This document shows positions 11,277-23,994 of a stretch of DNA of 64,000 bases, one piece after another. The stretch covers positions 4,366,501 through 4,430,500 of the forward strand of contig BSQZ01000051.1 in assembly GCA_033239005.1 (NCBI GenBank), written 5' to 3'. Position 1 is the first letter of the stretch. The number at the start of each line of letters is the position of its first letter. Origin of the DNA: Lamellibrachia satsuma (lineage: Eukaryota > Annelida > Polychaeta > Sabellida > Siboglinidae). The position numbers and the translations under genes are program-made. The notes below the pieces were generated by a model. It was not told the DNA's origin. It ran no database searches and saw only the letters and a list, made by a program, of their open reading frames with translations.

Positions 11277-14200
11277 CTACTTGAGATCAGTCCGTTTGAT
11301 GTTCGGCTTGTCACCGCGACATTTTGGGCAAAACCATTTTCCCTTGGGCTTGCTCGTCAGTCCGACACAGTTGAAGTGAAACCACTCGATCGAGCAGGCG
11401 TCATTGTCACACCCGATCATCTCGCCGTACGACACCTGTTGGCATAGACAGTAGGTGGGTTCGTCGGGGTCAATGGGCGGGTCGACAGGAGACTTGTCCT
11501 TGGCATGATGCTCTTTCTTGTTTGCCTTACGTTTCTTCTTTTTCTTTGGGCGTTCTTCTTCCTCCTGCTGTGTGTCAGAAATAGTTACATTTCAAACAGT
11601 AATATATATTAATACAGTTTCCCATAAAGATAAATACATTTTACATAAAATACAATTGATTTACATACATTTTGTATATGCATTTAAAATCAAGAATACA
11701 AAATAGATAATTAATAAAGTAAAAACGTCAGTTGTTCAACAATACCCAATCATTCAAGAAATTTTATTAAAAAATTCAAACAAACAAAAAGTTTGAAAAG
11801 ATATAACATCAATGCAAAAATACTAATATAAGATCAGGTTACTCCTGTGTCTACAATACTTAAAAGCTATCCTCAATTCAATTTCTTGCTCACCTAATCC
11901 TGGAATCATTTCATGAAAAATCAAATCTATCTAGTATCGACTCTGACATGCTAGCTTGTTTGTGCAAACGTGTTACTTAGTTCTGATAAAATCGTTGGAC
12001 AATCAATTATATTACTTTTTGACTGGATATGGTCAAGATTTGTGGAAAAAAGTAGTCTGGCTCTTATATACTATGACAGGCATATGTGAGTCTGTGTACT
12101 TTCAACTGATCACTGCTACTGAAAAGTGAGTATGTTCCAGATTACCATTTTGTGAACACCCAGGAACCAAATGCCGAGTGCACGTTTTTACAACCCACCT
12201 TCTTCTCTTCCTCCTTGACGGTTTGCTCAGTGGTCGATGACCTTTGACGCCGCTGTCGCTTCGTCTTGTTTGCGTCTGCGACGTCTTCGACCTTTGATGT
12301 GACCTTCGTGCTACTCGGTGTCGCTGACTTTGATTCCTCTTCTGTCTTTGAAACCTGTGTCGTTCCAGGATCTGACAGACAGAAACAATTTCGAAATAAA
12401 TAGTTATTCCAATGTTCACTCACCTAAACCATTCATACTCATTGATAACTGAAATTTCCTAGTCTTTCTCAATGTATTCTATGTGAAAAATTTTACTGTC
12501 TTGAATATATTGTTAGATTTTTATGTTGATTCATTTTCTATAGCTTATTCCCCCTGTAGTCCAGTATACAGATATTTCAACACAACGATTTAAAAAGTGT
12601 GTGCTATTTAATCTCCTCTGCCTCTCCATGAACTATGATAACCATTTCAAAAATACTGCATGTCACTGTCTACTAGTTCCAGCTGCTTGCGCCACAGTGG
12701 ATAATTTGTGTTTGGTTTCCATTAAAGCAAGACCAAAAACACACATTGTTACGATTTTTTTAGTAGTTGTACATTACAAAAAGATTATACATAAAAAATT
12801 CATTTTTTTTTACAATAAGCTAAAATATTATATATAAAAATTTATACCCCAAAAAATACACATACTCTTGAGTGCTGAATAAACATCCCTATACGTGTAT
12901 TTATTTTATGAAAAATGCCGCCCTATATGCACCTTATTTGGCACTATACTATTATTAAATTTAAACATTTGTGCCGCCCTATATTCTCCAATAATCGTGG
13001 CAAATTATGCAGGGTATCGCTCACTCCCTATTATTAGCACTAGTCAATCATCCACGTTGCGGTTTACTGCTCAAGCTAAAATCACTTGCTCCCAACTGGA
13101 GCTCTCTCTGATGGCTAAGTTTTCATCCTTTAGAACAACAATCATGAATTTAGCAGGATCCCGTGCTTCTGATGATCCTAGATTTTGATCCCGAAGCGTT
13201 AGACAGTTAGATTTCCATGAATCATTAGTTCTTGGGAGCTTGACATGGTATATTATTAGTTAAAACGCCATTATCACCGTGTAAACCAACCGTAAATGGC
13301 TGTCGTGCACAGCGCCTCAAACCGGTCGTAACCGGCTGACGGCGGTTTCCCCTTAAATGGGCTTGCGTATTCAATTCAATAAAACCATTTAAAAACGGAA
13401 AAATTCCCAGTTTTTCGCAGTTATAAAATGCGGTTACTATATCTGCGGTGACGCGAATGCACACAAAGTTTATGCATATTCGTCAGAAAAAACAAAATAC
13501 ACGGTAATTCACGTAGTTTTTTAGGGATGCCTTGGCTTCACATCGAGTAAAAAATTGCTTCGGCGCTAAAAAGACAAATATACTAGTGACTTTTTCACAC
13601 TGTACTACATTTTTTTGTTTTGACCGATTTGCCCCCCTATACTGTTATTCGGCACTATAGTATTATTAAATTTGACAGATTTGCCACGCTATTCTGTTAT
13701 TTGGCATATACGTTTATTTAGCACTCGAGAGTATACTATTATTAGATTTAAACATTTGTGCCAGCCTATATTTTTCAGTAATCATGAATAATTATGCAGG
13801 GCATCATTTTTTTAGGAGAGCAATCGCTCTTACTCCCTATTGCTTGTGCTAATCAATCATCAACGGAATGGTTTACTGCTAGCGCGAAAATCATTTGCAC
13901 CCAATTGGAGCTGCGTGTGGCTCCTGTGATGGCTAAGTCTTCATCCTTTTCAATGACAGTCATGAATTTAGCAGAGTCCTGTGCTTCCAGATCCTAGATT
14001 TGATCCCGAAGCGTTAGACCGTTAGATTTTCATGATCAGATGAATAGGTCAGAATCCTTAGTTCTCGGGAGCTCAGTATGGTATATTATTAGTTAAAACT
14101 CCATTATCACCGGGTATACCGGCCGTAAATGGCCGCCGTGTGCAGCGCCTCAAACCGTTCACAAGCGGCTGGTGGCGGTTTCCCCTGAAACGGGCTTGCC

Positions 14201-17200
14201 TTGGGTATTGAATTCAATAAAACTTTAATGTCCATTTAAAAATTCCCTGTTTTTCTCAGATATAAAATGCGGCTACTATATCTGCGGTGACGTGAATATG
14301 CACAAAGTTTTGCATATTTGGCAGAAAAAACTCAAAATACTCGGCGATCCACGTAGTTTCTAGGGACGCCTTGCCTTTACATTGAGTAAAAATGGTGAAA
14401 TATGTCCTCGGCGCTAAAAAAGACAAATATACTAGTGCCTTTTTTGTACTATACTATTATTTGTTCTGAACAATTTGCCCCCCCCCATTATTAGGCCTAT
14501 CGTTTATTTGGCACACGAGAGTAAATTTTTTTTATAAAACGTGTTCACAATAAAAAATATACATAGCAAAAAGTATACATTAGGATATATTGTTAATTAA
14601 CAAAATCATGATAACATCACAGCGATCCCAAAAGATCTTTCACTAACTGATCCACTGAACTCACCAAGGTTCTCTAGATCCTGTTCCAGTTGCCGAGTCC
14701 TGTTTTCGATGAGTTCAATGATCTGTGTGACAAGCTGTAGTTTCTCATCACCGATCTCCTGACTCTTGATGAGTCCGCGCTGGATCTGAATGAGGGAGCG
14801 TTTCTTCTGGTTGCTGTCTCCCTCCTTTAAGTACACCTCCTGGTGGTGGCGGATGTCCTTCAACAACTCTGTAACACAACAACTCAATTCTGTAACACGT
14901 CAACTCTGAAACATAATAATTCAACAACATAACACGATAAGTGTGTGTGTGTGCACGCAAACGCATGCATAAAAATTGCCAATATAAAATGAACAAACAA
15001 CAAACAAAAAATTCTCGACCTCTTTAAATTTTTATTAAATTTACTCATGCAAAATTTCTGATCTGTGAATGAGATATTTTAGAGTTAATGCATTTCAAAT
15101 ATTTTGTTTAAAATGTATGTCACATTGACATGTAAGGGGCCGTTCACAATTATCAACATTTACATATTCGTACAAATGGGGGGGGTTAAAGCCTAGATAC
15201 TAATCTAAATAAATGTTGAAGCTGTTATTTCAATGTTTTTCAATCTGGAAAATTATCAAAATTTTTAAATACTAATTCAGGGATGGAGTGTCTGAGAATT
15301 AGTATGATGTGTATGGATACACATATGTCAAACACATTTGAAAACAGCCTATAAAGATGTATGTATAAATTATAACTTTAGCCCTAATGCCAGCAATGGT
15401 CCTGGCCAGAGCAAATGGTCCAGGGCAGAACAAATGGTCCAGGGCAAAAACTGATCTGGTATAATCTGGGTTATTATAATTATGAAATAGGTTACTTGTT
15501 TTAACATAATGATCAATAAATAGACACACACAATCCACTGTATAAGCTATAATAGTGCATACCAAATAAAACATGCAACTGTACTATTACTTTAAATATA
15601 TCTCAGCCACAGTCACAAGTATCAGGCTAGTTGCCTGCCAGCAACCCCCCTCCCCCCGGCTTTGCTTCGACTTGTAGACAGACAAAAAAGAAGTAATGTT
15701 GCGAGGCACTGGCACAGATAAAGATAAACACCAGGTGTCTCCGGGTGTTACTTCTCCCTACTTCTCACCTGGTTGGTTGGGGATTACATAAACACATGCT
15801 GCTGCTAGTGTGACGAGGCATCTTGTTCAAGTCTATACAACAAATGTTGAATGCTTAGTCTTGTTACACAAAAAGGTAGTAAGGTTACTTTGTGGTGCTA
15901 AGAGGTTGGACCATACGACTAGGTTATTTTATGATCTTCGCATTCTTAAAGTACCAGAGATACCAGTGACATAAAGAACTGCTATAATTATGTTTAAGGC
16001 AGGGTTGAAAAAAAAATCATGATTTTTATTTTCAAAAATCGGATTTTTTTATTTAAATCGGATTTATTTGATTTTTTTGATATCTGGTATATAGATATTT
16101 ATATAGATGTTTAAATTTGTAAACTCTTTCAAACATGTTCTATTCAAATCGATTTGGGTTCTTGTCTTAACAGATGGTACATGATTTTTGCTTATATAAA
16201 CACATTAGACAATGTCCACAAGGCATCACCTCCTGTAGTTGCATAATCTGTCTTGGAAAGGAAAGCATGTTGTGTGTCTGTGGCTGTAGCAGTGCTAATT
16301 ATTGTTTGCCTATAGGGTGGATTAGCATGTCCAGGGGCTCTGTGTACTCTAAGGGTCTCTAACCAGAATACAAACTGGTACAGTATTAAACAACTGAGTC
16401 AACATACTGAATTGGTAACAACTAGCTATAAGTAGACTTTAACTCAGGGCTTCTGTGTTGAAAAGATACTTCCTCTGGAAGACAAGTTTGTGTAGCTTCA
16501 CTGCATTCAGGAAGTCATAAAATATTTTACTATCAGGCTATCTGGTGACAATACAGCTATACAAGTGTGCGTACTGTGTTTTGTATTAAAAAACATACAA
16601 AACTTTGTTGATCTCAATGCTTGTAAACAATTATTTGTGTTAAAATTCATGTAAATCAGCGATTAAAAAAATGGAAGTAAAAAAAATCATAAATCATAAA
16701 TTTTTTTTTTGGAGTGATTTAAATCAATGATTTAAATCAAATGATTTAAATCAAATGATTTAAATCAAACAACCCTGGTTTAAGACATATCATAATTTAT
16801 TGCCAAAGAATATACAACAGCTTTTCAGTATGTATGAGCCTGTTTATGCAGCCAGACAAGATAGAAATTTACGCACAGTTATGCTCATACTAATTTTAAA
16901 AGAATGTGTTTATCAGTGAAAGGAGTTAACCTCTGGAATTCTCTTGATATCTCACTTATTTGTTGACAGAATGTTAATCTTTTAAAAAACAAATATAAGC
17001 AAAACTATTTAATAGTTAATGCATAAGTATTTATGGTAAAAAAATTACTGGAATTAAGGTTGTATTACTTTCAATGTTTTTCTTTTTTACGTTTGGCCTG
17101 CCATGAAAGTTATGTCTGATGTACTCTAGGTTTTGTCACGTACAAAAAATGTTGTACTGTTTTGTATTATGTTGTTTATTTATGCGTAACAGGGCAAGTA

Positions 17201-19510
17201 ATTATAAGTATTACACGTCTTCCTGCCCTTTTTTGACAATTGGACAGTTATATAATGTAATATTTTTATTATGTTTGTTTTGTTGAAATAAAGGTTCAAT
17301 CATTCATTCATTGGGTGCTTGATGGGAATGGATGAAGGGATTTGGGGCACAAAGCTCATTGACTTGTAATTGTGTAATTAATTACAAATATAATCAATTA
17401 CAATGCAATTGACCTTTAAGTGCAACAAATTCACCCATCGTAATTGAGTTTTATGACACTGTGTCATTGCAATTTGCATAACCATAAGAACATGTCTAAA
17501 ACTTAGCAGTAATGGCACCGTTTTGGCACATGTAATCTTCTTTTATAAAACAAAATTAACAAATTATGATGTAGTCGTACCCAACCTACAAACTATTGCA
17601 ACTGATCCTTTATGGAGCACTGTAATTGATTTGTATAAACATCAATTATAACTGATTTTTTTAAGCAATATATGTTCGTAATTGATTTCTTTTACTGCAC
17701 TAATCGTAAATTTAATTAACATTTTGGTGCCGTGTAATTGACAATTATCACTGAAATCATCCCTGAGGATACAGGTGAGGCAAATTGAAGCAAAACCACA
17801 CAGATGTGGTGATGGCTCTCCCAGCTCAAAAAGACTGATTCACAACCACAATTATATCACTATTGTAAAAAATATCAGATAGTAATGTTAATTCATCCAA
17901 TCTAGGGTGTAAACATTGTGCCCAATTCGGACACCCAAACTTATTTATGTGCACAGTGCACAAACATCCAATTTGAAACGATCCGCCTTGTTAGACCAAA
18001 ATGATTTCAAGGACAAAACTGTCAACCTAAATATGCCCATTTATGAAAAAGTCCACCTGTATGACATGTAGGTATCACATCATGAAACATGTCAATGATA
18101 TTAACAAGGAATGAAAGGTTTGGGTGAACACGTGACACAGAAACTGGATTCAGGCTTGGCAAAATATTCTCTAAGAAAATAGTCAATATGACGAAACTAC
18201 AAATAATATCAGGCCTCGAACTTGGCAAAACTGAAGACAATATCATAACAGGCATTGATTAATCTGATTTTCATGGGAAATTGGTGGGATTCCACCGGAC
18301 TCCCACTCTACTTATTTTTGGGAGTCCGCAGACAAATTTGGGAGACCATACTTTGTCAGCAATAATATATGGCCCAATAATCTGGTTCTCAGATAATTCC
18401 ATAGAAACGCTTAGCACACTACACACTTGAAAGGCTATAAAAGTGGCACAGGCGCCACATTAGGGACTGGGCACTAGTCTAAGCATATGAAGCAAACATC
18501 GCTATTCTACTCCTAACATGGGCTGTATTATATAAGGTCAATTAGGAGTCCAGAGGGTACAACAAGGTGTCTCAGGCTTATACACTCCTGGGGTAATAGA
18601 AGCCTGCGTAAATTTGAGCATGTGTTCAATTAAAACATTTTGTTATTACACAATTGGCAAATTTCATTTCAGTGAAATTGACAACGATTAAAAAACTTTA
18701 AAAAATCAGATAAAAGTTGCATTTTGCATCTGGTGAATGATGAATACGGATTACCTTGTACATCATGTAGAAAGATAATAACACGTTCCACTCAAAAAAT
18801 ATTGTCATGTGGGTTGGTGGACCTACACAGTAGAGTGTAAATGATCAGATGCCACTGGTTCCTTGTAAGGATTCTATTTGTGGATCAGTGACAGGTCAAA
18901 TGTTCAGGTTTCATGTTGTAAACAACCGCCTGTCAATTGGTCTACCGAGTTTGTTTTTATGCAACAAATGCTTCTAAAATGTAAATGCGAACATACAGTA
19001 GGTTTTTATATTCAAAACTGCATTTTAATTTGGAGTCCACCCAAAACATATTCACCTCTTACGAAGCCAACCACATCATGAACAGTTTGTCAAAGTGTGC
19101 TTTATGGCATAAAGTATACAACACACTGAAGAAGGGACAATTGTTAGAAACAGAAGCAAAAAATTGTAGTAGAATTGTTACCGGTCCAGTTGAGTTGGGG
19201 GCGAGTTTTCCTAACCGCAATCATTTGTTTATTTTCAGTTTTCCCAGTTGTACGCATATTCTGGCCACATACACAGCTCAAAATAACACACACTCACACC
19301 CGGGTAACGGTTAACTTAACATGCTAATTGAGGATTAGTTAAAATGGGAGTATTTCAATACAAACCGTTTGTTTGGAAGTCGAGTTCCCGCAAATGCGTG
19401 ACAATTCGTTGCAAGTCGTCCGGCAAGTTTTCCGTACAATCCAAATAGCTCTCCAAATATGTCGCCGAACACAACGCCTCGACGGCAGCCTGGTTCAACA
19501 TGCTCATCAT
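11277..19510 (-). CDS. Inhibitor-of-growth protein (ING1/ING2 type), four exons
   Basis: Minus-strand exons 19510-19366, 14868-14665, 12371-12199 and 11567-11277 (stop TAG) join in phase to give 270 residues, close to the usual ING1/2 size. Exon 1 supplies NLPDDLQR, exon 2 the helical ING domain ([16 protein letters not shown], residues about 50-116), exon 3 a polar Ser/Thr/Lys linker, and exon 4 a basic NLS ([13 protein letters not shown]) and the PHD finger. Zinc ligands are Cys214, Cys216, Cys227, Cys232, His238, Cys241, Cys254 and Cys257; Tyr220 and Trp236 match the aromatic cage that binds H3K4me3 in ING2. Family knowledge: ING1/2 target Sin3-HDAC complexes to chromatin through H3K4me3. 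Donors are GTTTGT (weak), GTGAGT and GTGGGT. The first of three near in-frame ATGs (19510) was chosen; 19501 (MLNQ) is equally possible. A basic tail after the finger ([11 protein letters not shown]) is shorter than in vertebrates. Confidence 0.93.
11906..12120 (+). repeat. Copy of the 62501-62928 MITE family in ING intron 3
   Basis: CATGAAAAATCAAATCTATC, ATGCTAGCTTGTTTGTGCAA and TTTTTGACTGGATATGG correspond in order to the interior of the intact element and to the copies at 1078 and 59615. Terminal repeats are not recognisable. It lies between ING exons 4 and 3 on the opposite strand sense. Confidence 0.6.
12870..14515. repeat. Direct duplication of an approximately 0.8 kb unit inside ING intron 2
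   Basis: Copy 1 (about 12870-13640) and copy 2 (about 13690-14515) share long collinear blocks, for example GGTATATTATTAGTTAAAAC at 13248 and 14079 and ACTATATCTGCGGTGACG at about 13436 and 14276. The offset grows from about 790 to 840 bp through small indels. Both are bordered by recurring CTATACTATTATTAAATTT motifs. Neither copy has a convincing coding frame. It may be a tandem duplication or two insertions of one element. Confidence 0.75.
15137..15312. repeat. Dispersed repeat related to 2535-2645
   Basis: It starts AAGGGGCCGTTCACAATTAT and contains AATCTGGAAAATTATC and CTGAGAATTAGTA, which match 2535-2645. The beginning also resembles 33678 (AAGGGACTATTCATAATCAT). It is probably a MITE, but the right terminus was not defined. 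Confidence 0.45.
15385..15442. repeat. 19 bp tandem repeat, three units
   Basis: Units of TGGTCCAGGGCAGAACAAA and close variants follow one another. It is a small local duplication in ING intron 1. Confidence 0.7.
15841..17312 (+). pseudogene. Non-LTR retrotransposon 3' end, interrupted by a hAT element
   Basis: The + frame before 15991 reads [20 protein letters not shown] and LRILKVPEI, the C-terminal region of a LINE reverse transcriptase ORF. It resumes after 16778 with [13 protein letters not shown] and [16 protein letters not shown], then stops and frameshifts. The 3' end has AATAAAG followed by (ATTC)n at 17287-17312. The 16000-16777 hAT insertion splits it. It sits in ING intron 1 in antisense orientation and is non-functional. 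Confidence 0.75.
16000..16777. mobile_element. Non-autonomous hAT element inserted in the LINE
   Basis: The 778 bp element begins CAGGGTTG and ends CAACCCTG. Its flanks are GTTTAAGG (15992-15999) and GTTTAAGA (16778-16785), an 8 bp target duplication with one mismatch. The ends are rich in GATTTAAATC motifs. The interior encodes no transposase. CAGGG termini and 8 bp duplications are hAT hallmarks. Confidence 0.85.
17365..17765. repeat. AATTG/CAATT-rich low-complexity region
   Basis: Many short GTAATTGA and TCAATTAC motifs in both orientations occur between 17365 and 17765, reminiscent of subterminal repeats of a MITE. Defined ends were not found. No coding content was seen. Confidence 0.4.
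17766..19365. other. Remainder of ING intron 1
   Basis: AT-rich with only short chance frames. A 77-residue minus frame at 18022-18255 has no family character. No exon was recognised between ING exons 2 and 1, and the phases of those exons already agree without one. Confidence 0.6.
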
Positions 19511-20200
19511 ATTGGGAACTAGAAGGTGATACACGGAAAAATCAACAAAAAACGCGAAAACTTATGCCACGGCGTCAAAAACTGTCGGCCGTTTATCTTT
19601 TCTGCAACGACGAGTTTCCCTTTCCGATCAACCCTGACCCGATTTTGAAATCGCCTCGTTTTCGTGTAAATGTCAAGGTCATTGTTTAAAAATAACTTCA
19701 TATGTAACGTGTTTGACGGGGATTCCTGCTGGCTATATAGCCTCTGCTGGCTGGTGCTGCGGGGTGAACCCCAAGCCTCGCTTGCACAAGGAGGTGCATG
19801 GGTGCGCGATGACGTTATATTTATACGCAATATGCTAATGTGACACGATTGTTTAATTACGTAACAATAACAACATTGCGGCGACGTACCGCGTAGTTAC
19901 TTTTAGCCGTGGGTGAACCACATATATAAATAGAACACCGTTATTTTTTTTTGGGGGGGGTGATCAATGATGTAACTCTACGGAGTGAACTATAACAGGT
20001 TGACTTGCCGTTGGCAAATCTATCGAATATAATATTATTTGCAACTCACCCATGCAGTAAGTAGCAATAACGTCACACTAGGGGAGACCGGGGATACGCG
20101 AACGCCGGGGGAAAGTGGACACAATTATTTCAAGCTGAGACCACTAATTTAACATCCTTTAACGTGAATATGCCGAAAACATTAGATCATTGCCCTTCCG
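19511..20200. other. ING upstream region
   Basis: This stretch holds the likely 5' UTR and promoter of the minus-strand ING gene. CTTCTAG just before the start codon (19515-19521 read on the minus strand) could be an acceptor for a non-coding first exon. GC content is higher near 19380-19800 than in the surroundings. No TATA box is convincingly placed. A 103-residue minus frame at 19519-19830 is out of frame with ING and shows no family similarity. Confidence 0.4.
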
Positions 20201-20204
20201 ATAA

Positions 20205-20245
20205 AGATATGTGTGCCACAAGGTCCAATACTTGGACCCTTACCT
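20205..20245 (+). pseudogene. Tiny LINE reverse-transcriptase fragment
   Basis: The codons from 20211 read CVPQGPILGPL, matching the PQGxxLGP motif shared by non-LTR reverse transcriptases. The frame breaks shortly after. This motif is missing from the L2-like element just downstream, so it may be a displaced piece of that element or of a second copy. The fragment is very short, so confidence is limited. Confidence 0.4.
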
Positions 20246-20719
20246 TATGCTTCTTCGTGAGCGATTTGATTCTCGAAATGTCAGATACACGATATTTTAT
20301 AAACTTATCGTGCTTAATACAATGAACTCGAAACCGATAAGACGTACCGACTGCATGCTACCATATGCACCCGCCAAAACTGCAAGCTGCAGTATGAAAG
20401 TTTCCGAGCAGTGTGGCTTTGCAGTTTCAATTAAAAGGGTAATAACAGTTGTAGGTTGATTTGGAAAAATATCTGACATTAGATTTCCAGCTGTATAAGG
20501 TGTTCCAATACCATGCCAGTTGATCAGCGTCAGGTGTTTGTCACGTGATGCACTTATGTGCCACAAGGTAACGCTGTCGCTCGACTATTGACACTATTTT
20601 CAGTTTGAAGTTATATTATATTCTAGGTTTATATCTATTTGCTTTGTGAAGGTCTGTAGACCTGTCAAAACGCTACAGTTACAACCTGGACATTAACGAT
20701 TTTCTGGATTTTACGAGAC

Positions 20720-23700
20720 AACGCCATCGGTATTATTGTGCTGTATTCAGTGAGCTACGACCGTTGTCATGGCAATAACATACACAAGTTTTCAACTACG
20801 TCAACTGTACCAGCATATTGCGAAAGTCCGTTTACGACACTCTAAAGCAATTGTATATTTGCCTAGCATTGCCGACCCATAGCGGGACCGCTGGTGTTTG
20901 CAGACGTTTAAACAATGCAATTCTTGTGAGGGTGATCACAGCCAGAAATTACATTATCAGACCCAGTGCACAGATCAGTAAGAACAATCTCATATGTTTA
21001 CCCAGCCGTATCAGTGAACCCCCTGCACGAGGTGTAAATGTGGACATATAATGTCTTAATGTGCGCTCCATGAAGAATAAGGCAGCATCTGTTGCTGACC
21101 TCGTTACTTCGCAAGATATTGACATTTTAGCGTTGACGAAAACATGGCTGGGCAGCGTCGTTGACAACCATCTTTGGCAACCATGTAATAGCGTCGTTGG
21201 CAACCATGTAATAGCGCAGCTGGCTCCAGACGGCTACACGTTTCACATCGTGTCACGACCTGTTCAGAAGCGCGGTGGTGGAGTGTCTGTCATTTACAAG
21301 TCCGTCTTGAAAGTGGAAAATGTGTCAACTCGCAATAAATTCACGCATTTTGAGCATGCTGATTACTAAGTTACGGCACGTGACGTTACGTTCAGATTGG
21401 GAGTAGTATACCGCCCGCCACCATCTAAAAGAAGTGGTTTCATTAACTTTGTTTTCCTTGACCAATGGTCAGCTTACTTGGACGTTGTGATGCTGGACCC
21501 GCATGACATCGTTATTACCGGCGATTTGAATTTCCATCTTGACTTTGTATCAGAGTCGGACGCCCGGCATTTCTTTGAGACGCTCGCTGACTGTGGCATG
21601 ATTCCACAGTTACTGATGCCACACATAATAAATGTCACCTGCGGGATGTAGTTATTGTTCTAAGCCACAGCGAAATAGTATCTACACGACCGAGTGTGTG
21701 TATGACCCATGCTACACACAGTAATCCACCCGATGATCACATGGCCATCAAATTCTGCGTAAATGTCAGAAAGCCTGCTCCAGTGCGTACACACAGTTTT
21801 TAGGCGACTACGTCATATACGCCTTCCGGATTTCAAACTTGATATTACCTCTTTGCTAGGTAATATGAACAGTGACGCATCCGTTGGTGACATCGTTGCG
21901 ACACGCAACAATGGTTTACATCGGATTGTTGACAAACAAGCCCCACTACGTAAAACGACCATTACATTGCGAACTGACTGTCCGTGGTAATGACGGGCAG
22001 GCGTAACGCGCACAATGCGTGTTCTTCAACCGCATGCTGGTTAACATAAAGAAAAATTACTACACGGCTAAGCCTAAGATCGCCAATTGCAAAAATGGCC
22101 AAAAACAGCTATTTAACATCATAAGAAACCTCATGGGTAACACTGTCACTGACATAACGACAATGCCATCATATGTGTGTCTCGTGGGCATGGCGCAACG
22201 TTTCGGTGATCACTTCATTGAGAAAGTATCGAACATCAGGAAAGACATTGTCGACTGCGGTGAAGATTGTTCGTACACTACGATGGCCGCTGCGAGCAAC
22301 GAGTCTGCTTTGAGACCGTCACGGTATCGGACGTCGAACGATTAGTTGCGTCCGCTCCGGTTAAATCGTGCGAATTAGATCCAATGCCAACGCAGCTGCT
22401 AAAGCAATGTTTACACGAGTTAGTGCCACTAATCACCGCTACGATAAACGCGTCTCTCACCACATCAAACGTACTCGCTGACTTCAAGCTTGCAATCGTT
22501 AAGCCACTTTTGAAAAAACCTACGCTGGATACAGACATTTTACACAACTACCGCCCTGCGTCGAACTTGCCATTTTTGTCGAAACTGGTTGAAAAAGTGG
22601 TTGCAAAACAAATTAGCACACACGTTGATTAACAAGCTTTGCGCGACTTTTTTCAATCTGCAAACCGTCGCGGCCACTCTACAGAAACAGAACTACCCCG
22701 TGTAAAAAATTACATCGCCGCGGCACCGGACAGAAAATGTACAACAATCCTCGTGATGTTTGATTTGTCGTGCGCATTTGACACAATCGATCATGAATTG
22801 TTGATGACACGACTTGAACACTCATTTGGCATCACCGACAAGGCGCTTGCGTGGCGATTGCCAACACTGTAGTAAGTTGCTACTATATCAGATTAGAAAT
22901 ATTGGGCAAATTCGGCCACATTTGACCGAAGAATCATGCAAGACACTTGTTCACGCACTAGTGACATCACGTTTAGATTATGGGAATACACTTCTTTGTG
23001 GTCTCCCACAGATGGCACTACAGCGTTTACAAAAGGTACAGAACTGTGCTGCTCGCCTCATTACCCGTACAAGGAAATTTGAACACGCTAAATCAGTGTT
23101 GCAGCGTTTAGTTCATTTGCGACCGACTTACAAAGTGCTTCTTTTTTTATCTATTGTGCTATAAATGGTTTGGCGCCGGACTACCTGGCTACAGCCCCAT
23201 TAACAGAATCTGCTACGATCTGCTACGCTGCCAGCGCTTTTCACAGACTGTCAGACATGGTGGTCGCCGTTTCGCTGTTTGCTCAGCCGTTCCAAGGAAC
23301 AATTTAACACATTCTTTCAGGACAGCGAAATCACTACAATTGTTTTAGACACCTTTAAAATCTCTTCTTTTTAAACAAGCGTTTTCATAACTCACCGATG
23401 AAGACATTTTATGTGCATACATTAGGTATTTTATATATTAGTTTCTTAGCATGTTCATTTAGTTTCATTTGTATTACCGAACTTATTTAAAGTATAGTTC
23501 TTTTATTTCACATAATTGTATTAACATATGTTATGGTTGTATTCTTTAATAGTCTTACTTGTATAAATGAATATATTTAAAGTAGCTTTTATAATGTTTT
23601 AGTACAGTTAACTTTGTTAGCAGTTTCATGATCATATTCTTACTTTTACGTAATAGTGTTATAGAATGTTTTAACATGTTTATTTTGTTAGCATTTCTTT

Positions 23701-23856
23701 TTTATGTTTATCATTTGTGTAGACTATTCTTAGTATAATTATTCTCTTAGCAACTTACGGCCTGTAAAATACTACTATGTGTGTAAAGGGCCTGAGAGCA
23801 ATCTCGATTGATCGGGCGATATATAAGTACTTATATTATTATTATTACAAAACAGA
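20720..23856 (+). pseudogene. Degenerate L2/CR1-type LINE
   Basis: The order is as in an L2/CR1 element. First comes a pre-endonuclease segment (GVCRRLNNAILVRVI). Then an apurinic-type endonuclease (NVRSMKNKAASVADL at 21055, GGGVSVIYKS, TGDLNFHLD). Then reverse transcriptase pieces (KSCELDPMPTQLLKQC, NYRPASNLPFLSKLVEKVV, FDLSCAFDTIDHELL). Then the C-terminal domain (VHALVTSRLDYGNTLLCGLP, RLQKVQNCAARLITRT). The 3' end carries GGCGATATATAAGTACTTAT and a TTATTATTATT tail, as in L2-like LINEs. Stops and frameshifts are frequent. The segment between AFDTIDHELL and the C-terminal domain, which should hold the YADD catalytic motif, is deleted around 22860. Confidence 0.88.
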
Positions 23857-23994
23857 AAGCAAGATTGGGGACGGTGAATGTCGCAGAGACCCAACACGCT
23901 TGATGACACGATAGAGGAAATCAAACCAGTCCTGTACGTGCACTAACGTGTATGCAACTGTCGTGATGCTGCTGGTGATGTGATGCTGCTGGTA

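Noticed and set aside
16174..16362. 62-residue Cys-rich frame
   Set aside because: Lies wholly inside the non-autonomous hAT element and has no family pattern.
19519..19830. 103-residue minus frame just upstream of ING as an N-terminal extension
   Set aside because: It is in a different frame and stops before the ING start. No similarity to any ING N-terminus.
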